Shown: one piece after another, positions 1-5,185 of the stretch
Position numbering within the stretch: the first letter of the stretch is position 1
How the letters are laid out: every line of letters starts with the position of its first letter
From: CAYLJJ01 sp964384025
GTDB lineage: Bacteria; Myxococcota_A; Bradymonadia; UBA7976; UBA1532
Length of the DNA: 5,185 nucleotides
Direction: 5' to 3'
Assembly: GCA_964384025.1 (NCBI GenBank)
Contig: CAYLJJ010000199.1
Span: 1-5,185 of the forward strand
Notes under the pieces: model-generated
What the model was told of the DNA's origin: nothing
What the model saw: the letters and a program-made list of their open reading frames with translations, nothing else
The model's database searches: none
Position numbers and translations under genes: made by a program

Positions 1-353
1 CCTGTTGATCTTCGCCCATCATCTCTGCTAACTCATCCTTGTCTGGGAGCGGCTCCTGTTTTTCTCTTATTTGATCAGCAAACTCATCCTCTTCAGCTTC
101 GAGCATCAAGTCTGCAAACTCATCTTTATCGGGGAGGGGCTCCTGTGCTCCAGCCATTAGGTCAGCAAACTCATCTTCTTCAAGCATCAAGTCTGCGAAC
201 TCATTCTTATCGGGGATGGGCTCTTGTGTTCCGACCATCAGGTCAGCAAACTCATCCTCTTTATCTGTAGATCCCACAAAAACAACATAATAAAAAACAT
301 CATCCTGAATAACAACCAACAAATAAGCAAAATGATCCAAATAATCGAGAGAA
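1..353 (-). CDS. Partial coding segment: further EFADLM repeats, truncated at the window edge and at the N gap
   Basis: One minus-strand frame is open throughout, entering from the gap and leaving through the left edge. From 274 downwards it reads GSTDKE, then DEFADLMVGTQEPIPDK, NEFADLMLEE, DEFADLMAGAQEPLPDK, DEFADLMLEAEE, DEFADQIREKQEPLPDK and DELAEMMGEDQQ. Long 17-residue units alternate with 10-12-residue ones, and divergence from consensus grows to the left, as is common at the end of a repeat array. The gap-proximal part (277-353) translates to an unrelated hydrophobic stretch and may not be genuine coding sequence. This is probably the distal tail of the TPR protein, whose stop codon would lie beyond the window. 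It could instead be the tail of a duplicated paralogue. With 10 placeholder Ns the frame is offset by one from the segment on the other side of the gap, but gap size is unknown, so that offset means nothing. Confidence 0.6.
2..256 (-). repeat. Coding tandem repeats, gap-left array (alternating long and short units)
   Basis: There are six units in gene order: 206-256 (51 bp), 176-205 (30 bp), 125-175 (51 bp), 89-124 (36 bp), 38-88 (51 bp) and 2-37 (36 bp or more, cut by the window edge). Long units carry the Pro-containing spacer QEPLPDK or QEPIPDK. Short units replace it with acidic residues (LEE, LEAEE). The EFADLM core is kept in four units and degrades to EFADQI and ELAEMM in the last two. 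Confidence 0.9.
225..276 (-). repeat. 52-bp exact duplicate, left copy (partner at 521-572)
   Basis: Positions 225-276 and 521-572 are identical base for base (offset 296). The block covers the unique linker GSTDKE plus most of the first full repeat unit, so it is more than the ordinary similarity of neighbouring units. Identity stops abruptly after 276/572, and on the other side drops to normal inter-unit similarity after 225/521. Confidence 0.9.
277..353. other. A-rich, low-GC segment abutting the gap, origin unknown
   Basis: Of 77 bases, 45 are A, 15 C, 11 T and 6 G on the plus strand. This is 21 G/C, far below any neighbour, with strong strand asymmetry. The minus frame of the adjoining repeats stays open but reads a hydrophobic stretch (for example DDVFYYVVFV) unlike the acidic tail. 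It could be a low-quality contig end, a chimeric join, or a genuine insertion. I recognise no element in it. Confidence 0.6.
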
Positions 354-363
354 NNNNNNNNNN
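354..363. other. Assembly gap (10 Ns)
   Basis: Ten consecutive Ns look like a placeholder of unknown length. The right-hand contig ends exactly at a repeat-unit boundary (the last Lys codon, 364-366), which is where a short-read assembly of a tandem repeat would be expected to break. Reading frames across it cannot be trusted. Confidence 0.97.
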
Positions 364-432
364 TTTATCGGGAAGAGGCTCCTTTGTTCCGGCCATCAGG
401 TCAGCAAACTCATCCTTCTCAGGGACATACAT
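364..432 (-). pseudogene. Post-stop continuation of the EFADLM repeat tail, up to the N gap
   Basis: Immediately after the TAG at 433-435 the same frame reads MYVPEK, finishing a 12-residue short unit. It then gives a perfect 17-residue unit DEFADLMAGTKEPLPDK whose last codon ends exactly at the N run. No independent start signal is apparent, so this is best read as the remainder of the same gene. It would be separated from the body either by a genuine nonsense change (TTG to TAG is one base) or by a sequence or assembly error near a contig end. Readthrough or a new start at the ATG after the stop (430-432) are less likely alternatives. Confidence 0.6.
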
Positions 433-552
433 CTAGTCTGCAAACTCATCTTTATCGGGAAGAGGCTCCTGTGTTCCAAGCATCAGGTCTGCAAACTCAT
501 CTTTATCGGGAAGAGGCTCCTGTGTTCCGACCATCAGGTCAGCAAACTCATC
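364..552 (-). repeat. Coding tandem repeats, gap-right array (51-bp units with one 36-bp unit)
   Basis: There are four units in gene order: 502-552 (DEFADLMVGTQEPLPDK), 451-501 (DEFADLMLGTQEPLPDK), 415-450 (DEFAD-stop-MYVPEK) and 364-414 (DEFADLMAGTKEPLPDK). Their lengths are 51, 51, 36 and 51 bp, all multiples of three. A degenerate first copy, DEFTALLALGSTDKE, lies at 553-597. The shared core is an acidic residue followed by EFADLM. High DNA identity between units points to recent amplification by slippage or unequal exchange. Confidence 0.92.
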
Positions 553-1968
553 CTCTTTATCTGTAGATCCCAGTGCAAGGAGAGCGGTAAATTCGTCTTC
601 CTTAATCTGATCTTGCTTTACTGAATGATTGGCATCTGTCTGATTTGAATCACCCTTTTCTACTGGAACATTCGTTCTTTCTGTATTTGCATTGCGTAGA
701 GAGAGTAGGCTGTCTATTTTTCTTTTAGCTTCGGCATGGTTCGGATGAAGTTCGAGAATTTCTTTTACAAATACTATTGCCTTTTCAGGTTCCGATTCTT
801 GATATATTTCGGCTAATTCAAACAGAGTTGAAACAGCAAGTTCTTTATCATCACGTTCATGAGCAATCGCTTTTTTCTGAATGAAAGCATCTTCGAATTT
901 CGGATTGATTTCAAAAATCTTCTGGATACGTCCAAGCGCATGGTCGAATAATAAATATTTCCTGTAAATTTTAACGTCTTCTATGTACTTTAAAAGCTTT
1001 TCATCTGCTGACAGCCCAACTTTACTTGAGACAAGGCTTTGCGGTGAGGATGAAGGAAACTCTGAAGAGGCATCTGCTTCCCCAACTGCCTCTAAGGCTT
1101 CTGCATCTTCTGGATCAATTTGGAGCAACTGTAACCAACTCTCTCGAGTGGCAACTTCATCGTTTCTTTCAAAGAAAATTCGGGCAAGTTCTCGATATAT
1201 AGCGATGGCCTTAGCTTCTAATCCCATCTCCTTAAATGCACTGGCCAATAATTTTAGAGTCTCAATATCCTTTGGATTTATCCTAAATAGAAGCTGAAGT
1301 CTGGCGAGAGCTCGTTTGGCATCTCCCTTTTTTAGGTAGACTTCAGAAAGTAATTTGATAGTATCAAATTCTTCAGAAGAGAGAAAAAGTAGCCTTTCCG
1401 ATACTTGTATGAAATCATCATATCGCTCTTTTGCATACAGTTGTCCCAATACACTTTTAAATGAAACTACGGCAGACTCTATGTCTCCTTGCCTTGCATA
1501 TGCTTCTGCAAGACGAATTTGGTTGACTTCATCATCAGGAGACAACGATACTATTTTCTTTAATAGTTCTAGACTGTCTGAGTATTTCCCCTCTCTTTCA
1601 TAGGCACCAACAACGTATTGAAGCCTTGAAATTGAGTCAGGGATAAGGCCAAGTTGAGCATAAAGGTTGCCAAGGCCAAGATGTGCATCTATATTATTTC
1701 TGTCAATATTTACAATTTGTTTGTATACTGCAACTGCCTTAAGAAAAAAACCACTATCCTTATAATAGTGGGCGACCTTTTTATACGTCGTAATCGCTTG
1801 AACTAAAGAGCCTTTTCGAGCATATAGGTCACCTATTTTTAACCAAATCCTAATATCATCAGGGTCTTCATTGACAATCGTGCGATATTCCTTGATCGCT
1901 CTATTCAACTGACCCTTCTGTGTGTAGCGCTGGGCTGCTGCTATGACCTTGTTCTTGTTCAAAGCCAT
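433..1968 (-). CDS. TPR scaffold protein with acidic EFADLM tandem-repeat tail (interrupted by in-frame TAG)
   Basis: This 511-residue protein has no signal peptide or membrane segment, so it is probably a cytoplasmic protein-interaction scaffold. Degenerate TPR helix pairs run from about residue 5 to 290 (for example AIKEYRTIVNEDPDD, AVAVYKQIVNIDRNN, ALARLQLLFRINPKD). A Ser-rich linker follows (about 299-318), then a second TPR block (about 322-425), a polar linker (426-456) and acidic repeats from residue 458. The ATG is supported by the sequence AGAAGAGG nine bases upstream, and the N-terminus (MALNKNKVIAAAQRYTQKGQ) resembles the start of long TPR proteins I associate with Myxococcota. It is divergent from the M16/prmA operon and visibly lower in GC. 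The reading frame ends at a TAG inside a repeat (DEFAD-stop-M) where sister units have Leu. The downstream frame keeps encoding repeats, so the true C-terminus is uncertain. TPR assignment is confident; no specific partner or pathway can be named. Confidence 0.9.
   Translation of the reverse strand: MALNKNKVIAAAQRYTQKGQLNRAIKEYRTIVNEDPDDIRIWLKIGDLYARKGSLVQAITTYKKVAHYYKDSGFFLKAVAVYKQIVNIDRNNIDAHLGLGNLYAQLGLIPDSISRLQYVVGAYEREGKYSDSLELLKKIVSLSPDDEVNQIRLAEAYARQGDIESAVVSFKSVLGQLYAKERYDDFIQVSERLLFLSSEEFDTIKLLSEVYLKKGDAKRALARLQLLFRINPKDIETLKLLASAFKEMGLEAKAIAIYRELARIFFERNDEVATRESWLQLLQIDPEDAEALEAVGEADASSEFPSSSPQSLVSSKVGLSADEKLLKYIEDVKIYRKYLLFDHALGRIQKIFEINPKFEDAFIQKKAIAHERDDKELAVSTLFELAEIYQESEPEKAIVFVKEILELHPNHAEAKRKIDSLLSLRNANTERTNVPVEKGDSNQTDANHSVKQDQIKEDEFTALLALGSTDKEDEFADLMVGTQEPLPDKDEFADLMLGTQEPLPDKDEFAD
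521..572 (-). repeat. 52-bp exact duplicate, right copy (partner at 225-276)
   Basis: This is the copy inside the intact TPR gene, encoding the end of the linker (GSTDKE) and the first full EFADLM unit. In this copy the preceding codons (DEFTALLAL) continue the gene naturally, which suggests it is the original context and the left copy is derived or misplaced. Confidence 0.9.
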
Positions 1969-1977
1969 TTAAGCGTT

Positions 1978-1985
1978 CCTCTTCT
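1978..1985 (-). promoter_or_regulatory. Ribosome binding site of the TPR gene
   Basis: On the minus strand AGAAGAGG ends nine bases before the ATG at 1966-1968, a good Shine-Dalgarno match and spacing. It supports the chosen start. Confidence 0.7.
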
Positions 1986-2003
1986 GCACTTTGAGTGCTC
2001 TCG

Positions 2004-2032
2004 ATTTGGGATAGAAAATTCTATTCTGTCGA
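2004..2032 (-). promoter_or_regulatory. Operator-like inverted repeat with weak promoter-like hexamers, upstream of the TPR gene
   Basis: ATAGAA and TTCTAT (2011-2016 and 2019-2024) form an inverted repeat with a 2-base centre, about 45 bases upstream of the TPR start codon. On the minus strand TCGACA (2027-2032, one mismatch to TTGACA) is followed after 17 bases by CCAAAT (2004-2009, three of six matches to TATAAT), so the inverted repeat would lie in the promoter spacer. An alternative -10 is TAGAAT (2018-2023), but it has only a poor -35. Position is suggestive; no regulator can be named. Confidence 0.25.
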
Positions 2033-2143
2033 AACTAGACGGCTCAGCGAGCCTCGTCAAGAAGTTCAATTGAGTCTCCTGAGACGCTGGCTTAAGAGGA
2101 GATCTGGCTGAATGGGAGAGAGCCACGACATAGACAATTAAGG

Positions 2144-2172
2144 ATGAGTCAAGAAGAAATTATCCCTATGAT
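2144..2172 (+). promoter_or_regulatory. Weak candidate promoter for the M16-prmA operon
   Basis: TATGAT (2167-2172) matches TATAAT at five of six positions. Seventeen bases upstream is ATGAGT (2144-2149), matching TTGACA at three of six. Transcription from here would give a leader of roughly 100 bases containing both hairpins described below. This is a motif reading only. Confidence 0.2.
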
Positions 2173-2202
2173 TTTAAACAGTTAAACTGGACAACCATCA
2201 GC

Positions 2203-2240
2203 CTTTGCTGGGCGATAAAGATGTTCATCTTTTGCTGGGG
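2203..2240 (+). repeat. Hairpin flanked by direct repeats in the M16 leader
   Basis: AAAGATG (2217-2223) and CATCTTT (2226-2232) are perfect 7-bp inverted arms around TT. They are bracketed by two copies of TTTGCTGGG (2204-2212 and 2231-2239) spaced 27 bases apart; the second copy overlaps the right arm. It could be a protein-binding site or an RNA stem. The two-base loop would be tight for RNA, so a DNA operator is at least as likely. Confidence 0.45.
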
Positions 2241-2246
2241 GCTTAA

Positions 2247-2270
2247 GGGGATTGTCCCTTGTGGATCCCC
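2247..2270 (+). promoter_or_regulatory. Alternative G/C-run hairpins just before the M16 ribosome binding site
   Basis: GGGGAT (2247-2252) can pair with ATCCCC (2265-2270) across a 12-base loop. Alternatively GGGA (2248-2251) can pair with the nearer TCCC (2255-2258). The two pairings exclude each other. The region sits directly before the likely ribosome binding sequence GAGTAGGG (2272-2279), so folding could affect initiation. There is no following U-run, so it is not a classic terminator. Confidence 0.3.
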
Positions 2271-2286
2271 CGAGTAGGGTCCAACT

Positions 2287-4674
2287 ATGCGTTTTTGGAC
2301 TCTCTCTCCTCTTCTCTTTATCGCCTGTGCAGGACAACCACAGCGCCCAGGCTCAAGGCACAGCCCTGAGGAACTCTATTTTCGAACAGAGACAGGTTTG
2401 AGAGTTCTACTCTCTCCTAGGCCCGAGGCTCAAGCCCTCAAGCTGCGCCTGATGCTGCCTGCTGGAGCAGCCTGTGAACATCCCCAGGAGCGAGGGGCAG
2501 CGCTCTTACGTCTGAGTCAGCTCAGAGGAGATCTTAACGCAGGTCTGACGCGCGAGATAGCTCTCTTAGGAGGAGAGCTAAAAGCTTGGTTAGAGCCTGA
2601 ATTTGCAGTCTATCAACTCAGACTGCCTCAGGAGAAGCTGGAGCCCGCTCTAGAAGCCCTGAAGGTACAACTTCTGACCCCTCTAGACCCTCAGCAGCTC
2701 CTCAGGCTCAGGCCCGCCCTGGACGCTCAACAAGCTGCATTGCGTAAAGACCCTCGACGAGGAGAGCTTGAAGCGCTCTTGGCAGCCCTCCTTCCTGAGC
2801 ACCCTCTTGGGCGCCCTCTTCTGCCCTCCTCAGCTGAGCTGACGAGGCTCAACCTCAAAAGAATAGAGAGCTTTCGGCTCCGTTGTGAGACCCCCCAAGG
2901 GAGCTTGATGAGCCTCTCAGGAGCTTTGAAACCTAAGGAGTTGTTAGATATTTTGGAGAGGACATTCACGCTTTGGCGAGGCCCCTCTAGACCCAGGCTG
3001 CCTCCTCTGAAGTTAAGCCCCCCCTCTCTAGAACTACATGCCGCTCCCTCTCCTCAACTCTTCCTGGCCTCACTGCTCCCCGAGCTGGAGCCTGAGGAGT
3101 TGTTGGGGTTGGACCTCTTGGCGCTTCTCCTCCAGGCCCGTGTTGGGCTGCGAGCCTACCCAATTCCTCTAGCAAAAGGAGCTGCTTTTGTTTTGGAAGC
3201 GGAGGGGGCTTCTCTAGACCTCCTCTGGGATCGCAGCCTCTTGGCTCTTCACGCTTTGCGTTTGATCTCTCCTACGGAGTTACGAGCGCTGAGTCTACCC
3301 GCTGGGGGGTTGGCACGCCTGAGCTCTTTTCAGAGTCGCTTTGGGCGCCAAGCTGAGCGTCCCGGCGTCAAAGAGCTGGAAGCGCTGGCGCAGCGCCTAC
3401 TTCAGCCCCAGGGCTTCGCAGCGCGTCTCTCCAGCCCTCAGAAGGTTGATCGCCAGCTTTGGGCGGAGCGCCTCTTAGAACGCCTCAAGAGTCTAAGCCA
3501 GCAGCCCGCTGAGAGCTCAGCTCTGGGACGGATGGAGCTTGGGAGGTTGCGTGAGGCGCAGATCCATCAGCTTCCAGGAGAGGAGATCCTTCTGCGAGCC
3601 GATCTTCTCGGAGGTTTGGCACTTGAGCCGATCCATCAGCCTGGCGTCGCCGCGCTCCTGGCTCGCAGTTTAGCGAGATCCTGGAGCGAGGGCAGCTTGA
3701 GCGTGAGGCTGGAGCCTGAGCAGCTTTCTTTAACCCTGCGCTGTGCCCCTGATCATCTTCCTGAGGCTCTCCGAGAGTTGCAACGGCGGCTCACAGAGCC
3801 TCCAACCTTGGAGAGCCTGGAACTCGCCCGCGCTGCGCTGTTGAGGGAGGTAGAGGAGCGCAATCTCAACCTGGACCGGCGTCTCCATCAGCTCCTCCAG
3901 CGCGCTCAGGGAGGCCGAGAGCCCCTGGGCTCCTCCGCGAGCATCCAAGAGCTGGGTCCCTCAGATCTAGCCATCGCCTTTGAGCTTTTAGTGCACCGCG
4001 CTCCCCTACGGCTCTGGGCCTTGGGTCCCTTGGATCCTGCGCGGGTTCGGCTTCAACTTCGAGGTTTTATGGGAGATGCTCTCTCTCCACAGCGACCGCA
4101 ATCTCCAACTCAAGCCAAGCTTGCTCTGCGGCGAAGCCAAGACCCTCTGAGCCGCTGGCAGGGAGTTTGGCGCCTCTCAATCAAGCATCTGGAGGAGATC
4201 AGCGGCTTACGACTCTTGGTGGAGGTGTTGGCAGGAGTGGAGGGTCGCTTGAGGCGCTCTTTGCTGAAGGATCTGGGAGCAGAGTGCAAGCTGGTGATGG
4301 AGACCGAGGCTCGTGAAGAGGAGGCGCTGCTCTATATCAAGCTCTCCGCTCCCCCTGCTCAGCTGGAGGGGGCGATTGGGCGGCTCAAGACAGAGCTGGA
4401 GCGACTCTCCAAGTTGGAGCTTCCTGAGGCAGAGTTTGAGGCCTATCAGCGCCGAGCCCAGGCCCAAAGCGGTCTGAAGTTAGAGGATTTAGAGCAGCGC
4501 GCGGTTTGGCTCTCAGAGATGCGGCGTCTGGGGCAGCCTCTAGAGGGCTCTAAGGGACCAAGACGCTGGCGGGCCAGCTTTGCTCGTCTGAACCCACCCA
4601 GCTTCCAGGCCTTGGTAAAGCGCCTGGAGTTTCTGCGTTCAGTTCGGCAAATAGCTGAGAGAGGAGGCTCTTAG
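2287..4674 (+). CDS. Putative lipoprotein with two degenerate M16 (insulinase-like) peptidase halves, predicted non-catalytic
   Basis: This 795-residue protein has the length of two M16 halves. The ATG is preceded in frame by a stop (2275-2277) and, seven bases upstream, by GAGTAGGG. The N-terminus MRFWTLSPLLFIAC resembles a short lipoprotein signal with Cys14 as lipidation site; Phe at -3 is not ideal. Half one aligns with M16: GLRVLL (37-42), PAGAACEHPQERG (58-70), LGGELKAWLEPEFAVYQLRL (94-113), LLPEHPLGRPLL (168-179) and SGALKPKELLDILERTF (211-227). Where M16 enzymes have HxxEH, this protein has Leu73, Leu76 and Ser77, and the third zinc-ligand Glu region reads AQQAAL (147-152). Half two (about 418-790) has GVAALLARSL (453-462), with Ala456, Ala459 and Arg460 at the same sites. 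It is Leu- and Arg-rich. The fold assignment is firm; loss of catalysis is inferred. It is probably exported to the periplasm or outer membrane as a binding or chaperone-like protein, and is translationally coupled to prmA. Confidence 0.85.
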   Translation: MRFWTLSPLLFIACAGQPQRPGSRHSPEELYFRTETGLRVLLSPRPEAQALKLRLMLPAGAACEHPQERGAALLRLSQLRGDLNAGLTREIALLGGELKAWLEPEFAVYQLRLPQEKLEPALEALKVQLLTPLDPQQLLRLRPALDAQQAALRKDPRRGELEALLAALLPEHPLGRPLLPSSAELTRLNLKRIESFRLRCETPQGSLMSLSGALKPKELLDILERTFTLWRGPSRPRLPPLKLSPPSLELHAAPSPQLFLASLLPELEPEELLGLDLLALLLQARVGLRAYPIPLAKGAAFVLEAEGASLDLLWDRSLLALHALRLISPTELRALSLPAGGLARLSSFQSRFGRQAERPGVKELEALAQRLLQPQGFAARLSSPQKVDRQLWAERLLERLKSLSQQPAESSALGRMELGRLREAQIHQLPGEEILLRADLLGGLALEPIHQPGVAALLARSLARSWSEGSLSVRLEPEQLSLTLRCAPDHLPEALRELQRRLTEPPTLESLELARAALLREVEERNLNLDRRLHQLLQRAQGGREPLGSSASIQELGPSDLAIAFELLVHRAPLRLWALGPLDPARVRLQLRGFMGDALSPQRPQSPTQAKLALRRSQDPLSRWQGVWRLSIKHLEEISGLRLLVEVLAGVEGRLRRSLLKDLGAECKLVMETEAREEEALLYIKLSAPPAQLEGAIGRLKTELERLSKLELPEAEFEAYQRRAQAQSGLKLEDLEQRAVWLSEMRRLGQPLEGSKGPRRWRASFARLNPPSFQALVKRLEFLRSVRQIAERGGS
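4662..4667 (+). promoter_or_regulatory. Ribosome binding site of prmA, inside the M16 gene
   Basis: AGGAGG (within GAGAGAGGAGG, 4657-4667) lies six bases before the GTG at 4674. This decides the GTG start and fits coupling with termination of the upstream gene, whose TAG shares its G with the GTG. Confidence 0.85.
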
Positions 4675-5185
4675 TGTGGTGGCAGTTTAAGTTGGATGTC
4701 CCCCCCCAACACAGCGAGCTCTTGGCCTATCTCCTGGCTGAGCGTTGGGGGCCTGTGGAGTTGCGAGATCTAGAGACCCTGGAGCGCTCCGGAGAGGAGA
4801 CGCTGACGGAGCTGATTCTGGGCTTTGATGAGCGCCCCCCAGGCTTGGAAGCAGAGGTTGAAAAACTCTTAAGCGTTTTGGGGTTCTCAGGGCTATCCAT
4901 CTTCAGCCGCCAAGAGGATGATGAGAGCTGGCGAGAGGGCTGGAGAGCCTTCCTGAAGACCCAGCCGCTCTCCCCAAGGCTCTGGGTCCAGCCTCTCTCA
5001 GCTGAAGCTCCTCCTGAGGGGCAACGAGCCCTGATCATTGAAGCTGGCATGGCCTTTGGGACAGGAGATCATCTCTCAACACAAACCACCATGACCCTTT
5101 TAGATGATCTTCTAAAAGATCGCCCTCCTTCAAAAATCCTGGATGTGGGCACCGGCTCGGGGATCCTCTCCATCGCTGTCTGCCT
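4674..5185 (+). CDS. prmA: Ribosomal protein L11 methyltransferase (PrmA), N-terminal 170 residues, cut by window end
   Basis: PrmA is a cytoplasmic S-adenosylmethionine-dependent enzyme that methylates amino groups of ribosomal protein L11. The GTG start (MWWQFKLDVP) has an excellent Shine-Dalgarno sequence and overlaps the M16 stop by one base. Residues 1-70 form the small L11-recognition domain, with the typical alternation (FKLDV, LGFDE, LSVLGFSGLSIF). SWREGWRAFL (85-94) matches the W...W linker of the family. EAGMAFGTGDHLSTQTTM (123-140) is the PrmA signature before the catalytic domain. ILDVGTGSGILSIA (155-168) is SAM-binding motif I. Family members are about 250-300 residues, so roughly the last third lies outside. 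No frameshift is seen. It shares the high-GC composition of the M16 gene. Confidence 0.95.
   Translation, partial: MWWQFKLDVPPQHSELLAYLLAERWGPVELRDLETLERSGEETLTELILGFDERPPGLEAEVEKLLSVLGFSGLSIFSRQEDDESWREGWRAFLKTQPLSPRLWVQPLSAEAPPEGQRALIIEAGMAFGTGDHLSTQTTMTLLDDLLKDRPPSKILDVGTGSGILSIAVC

Larger units (their letters stand above)
1969..2286. other. Divergent intergenic region without a gene
   Basis: These 318 bases separate the two divergent start codons. I see no convincing ORF, tRNA or mobile element. It contains the TPR ribosome binding site, the 2011-2024 inverted repeat, a small GGCTC-AGC-GAGCC palindrome (2041-2053), and a cluster of short repeats and potential hairpins at 2203-2270 before the M16 gene. 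It must carry promoters for both directions, but none is a strong sigma-70 match. Confidence 0.7.

Noticed and set aside
238..432. A minus-strand frame read across the Ns gives an apparent membrane segment (runs such as LSIIWIILLICW)
   Set aside because: It joins two different frames through a placeholder gap. The repeat frame on the left side is a different one, and the hydrophobic run comes from the A-rich segment read out of phase.
384..566. Plus-strand open frame with repeats of the type QTHLYREEAPVF
   Set aside because: It is the complement of the EFADLM repeat array. Repeat periodicity keeps the opposite strand open, and it has no start signal or known family.
1..572. Regularly spaced repeats that might suggest a CRISPR array
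   Set aside because: The units are contiguous coding repeats in multiples of three without unique spacers, and they translate to a conserved motif.
2041..2053. GGCTC-AGC-GAGCC palindrome as a terminator
   Set aside because: It is only five base pairs with no following T-run on either strand, and it lies between divergent promoters where no transcript needs to end.
2479..2493. H65-P-Q-E68-R69 in the M16-like protein resembles HxxE of the zinc motif
   Set aside because: It lies before Gly70, which aligns with the Gly of GLAHFLEH; the second His is Arg. The position of the true motif is occupied by Leu73, Leu76 and Ser77, so this is coincidental.
4727..5050. Minus-strand open frame of 107 codons opposite prmA
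   Set aside because: It is antisense to clear PrmA motifs, has Ser/Arg-rich shadow composition and no recognisable domain. The same applies to the other antisense frames within 2727-4467 and the plus-strand frames within 983-1603.

Overview
The window looks like part of a chromosome from a Myxococcota-like or other delta-proteobacterial lineage. This rests on family resemblance recalled from memory: a long cytoplasmic TPR protein of a type common there, and a degenerate M16-peptidase-like lipoprotein next to prmA. Nothing in the window fixes the species. A run of 10 Ns (354-363) shows this is a draft scaffold, and everything left of about position 450 must be read with that in mind.

Layout. 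Positions 1-1968 read on the minus strand. The intact part (433-1968) encodes a 511-residue TPR scaffold protein. Its C-terminus runs into an acidic tandem-repeat tail built on the core EFADLM, in 17-residue units (DEFADLMxGTQEPLPDK) mixed with shorter 10-12-residue units. An in-frame TAG at 433-435 ends the protein in mid-unit, but the same frame continues with clean repeat units (364-432) up to the N gap. Beyond the gap, 2-276 encodes six more units in a continuous frame. A 52-bp block is exactly duplicated on the two sides (225-276 and 521-572), and a strange A-rich segment (277-353) abuts the gap. The repeat tail is therefore probably longer than the 511-residue protein suggests, or the region is mis-assembled.

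Positions 1969-2286 (318 bases) are a divergent intergenic region with no gene. It holds the minus-strand ribosome binding site, an operator-like inverted repeat near the TPR gene, and a possibly structured leader for the plus-strand unit.

Positions 2287-5185 are a plus-strand operon. The first gene encodes a 795-residue putative lipoprotein with two consecutive M16 (insulinase/pitrilysin-like) halves, neither of which keeps the zinc-binding HxxEH motif. It overlaps by one base (TAGTG) the start of prmA, the ribosomal protein L11 methyltransferase, which is cut by the window end after 170 codons. The overlap and the strong Shine-Dalgarno sequence inside the M16 gene indicate translational coupling.

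Base composition differs by region. A 60-base sample of the TPR body (1501-1560) has 23 G/C, the repeat tail (481-540) has 31, the M16 gene (2641-2700) has 35, and the 77-base gap-flanking segment (277-353) has only 21. No complete mobile element, CRISPR array, tRNA or rRNA was seen.
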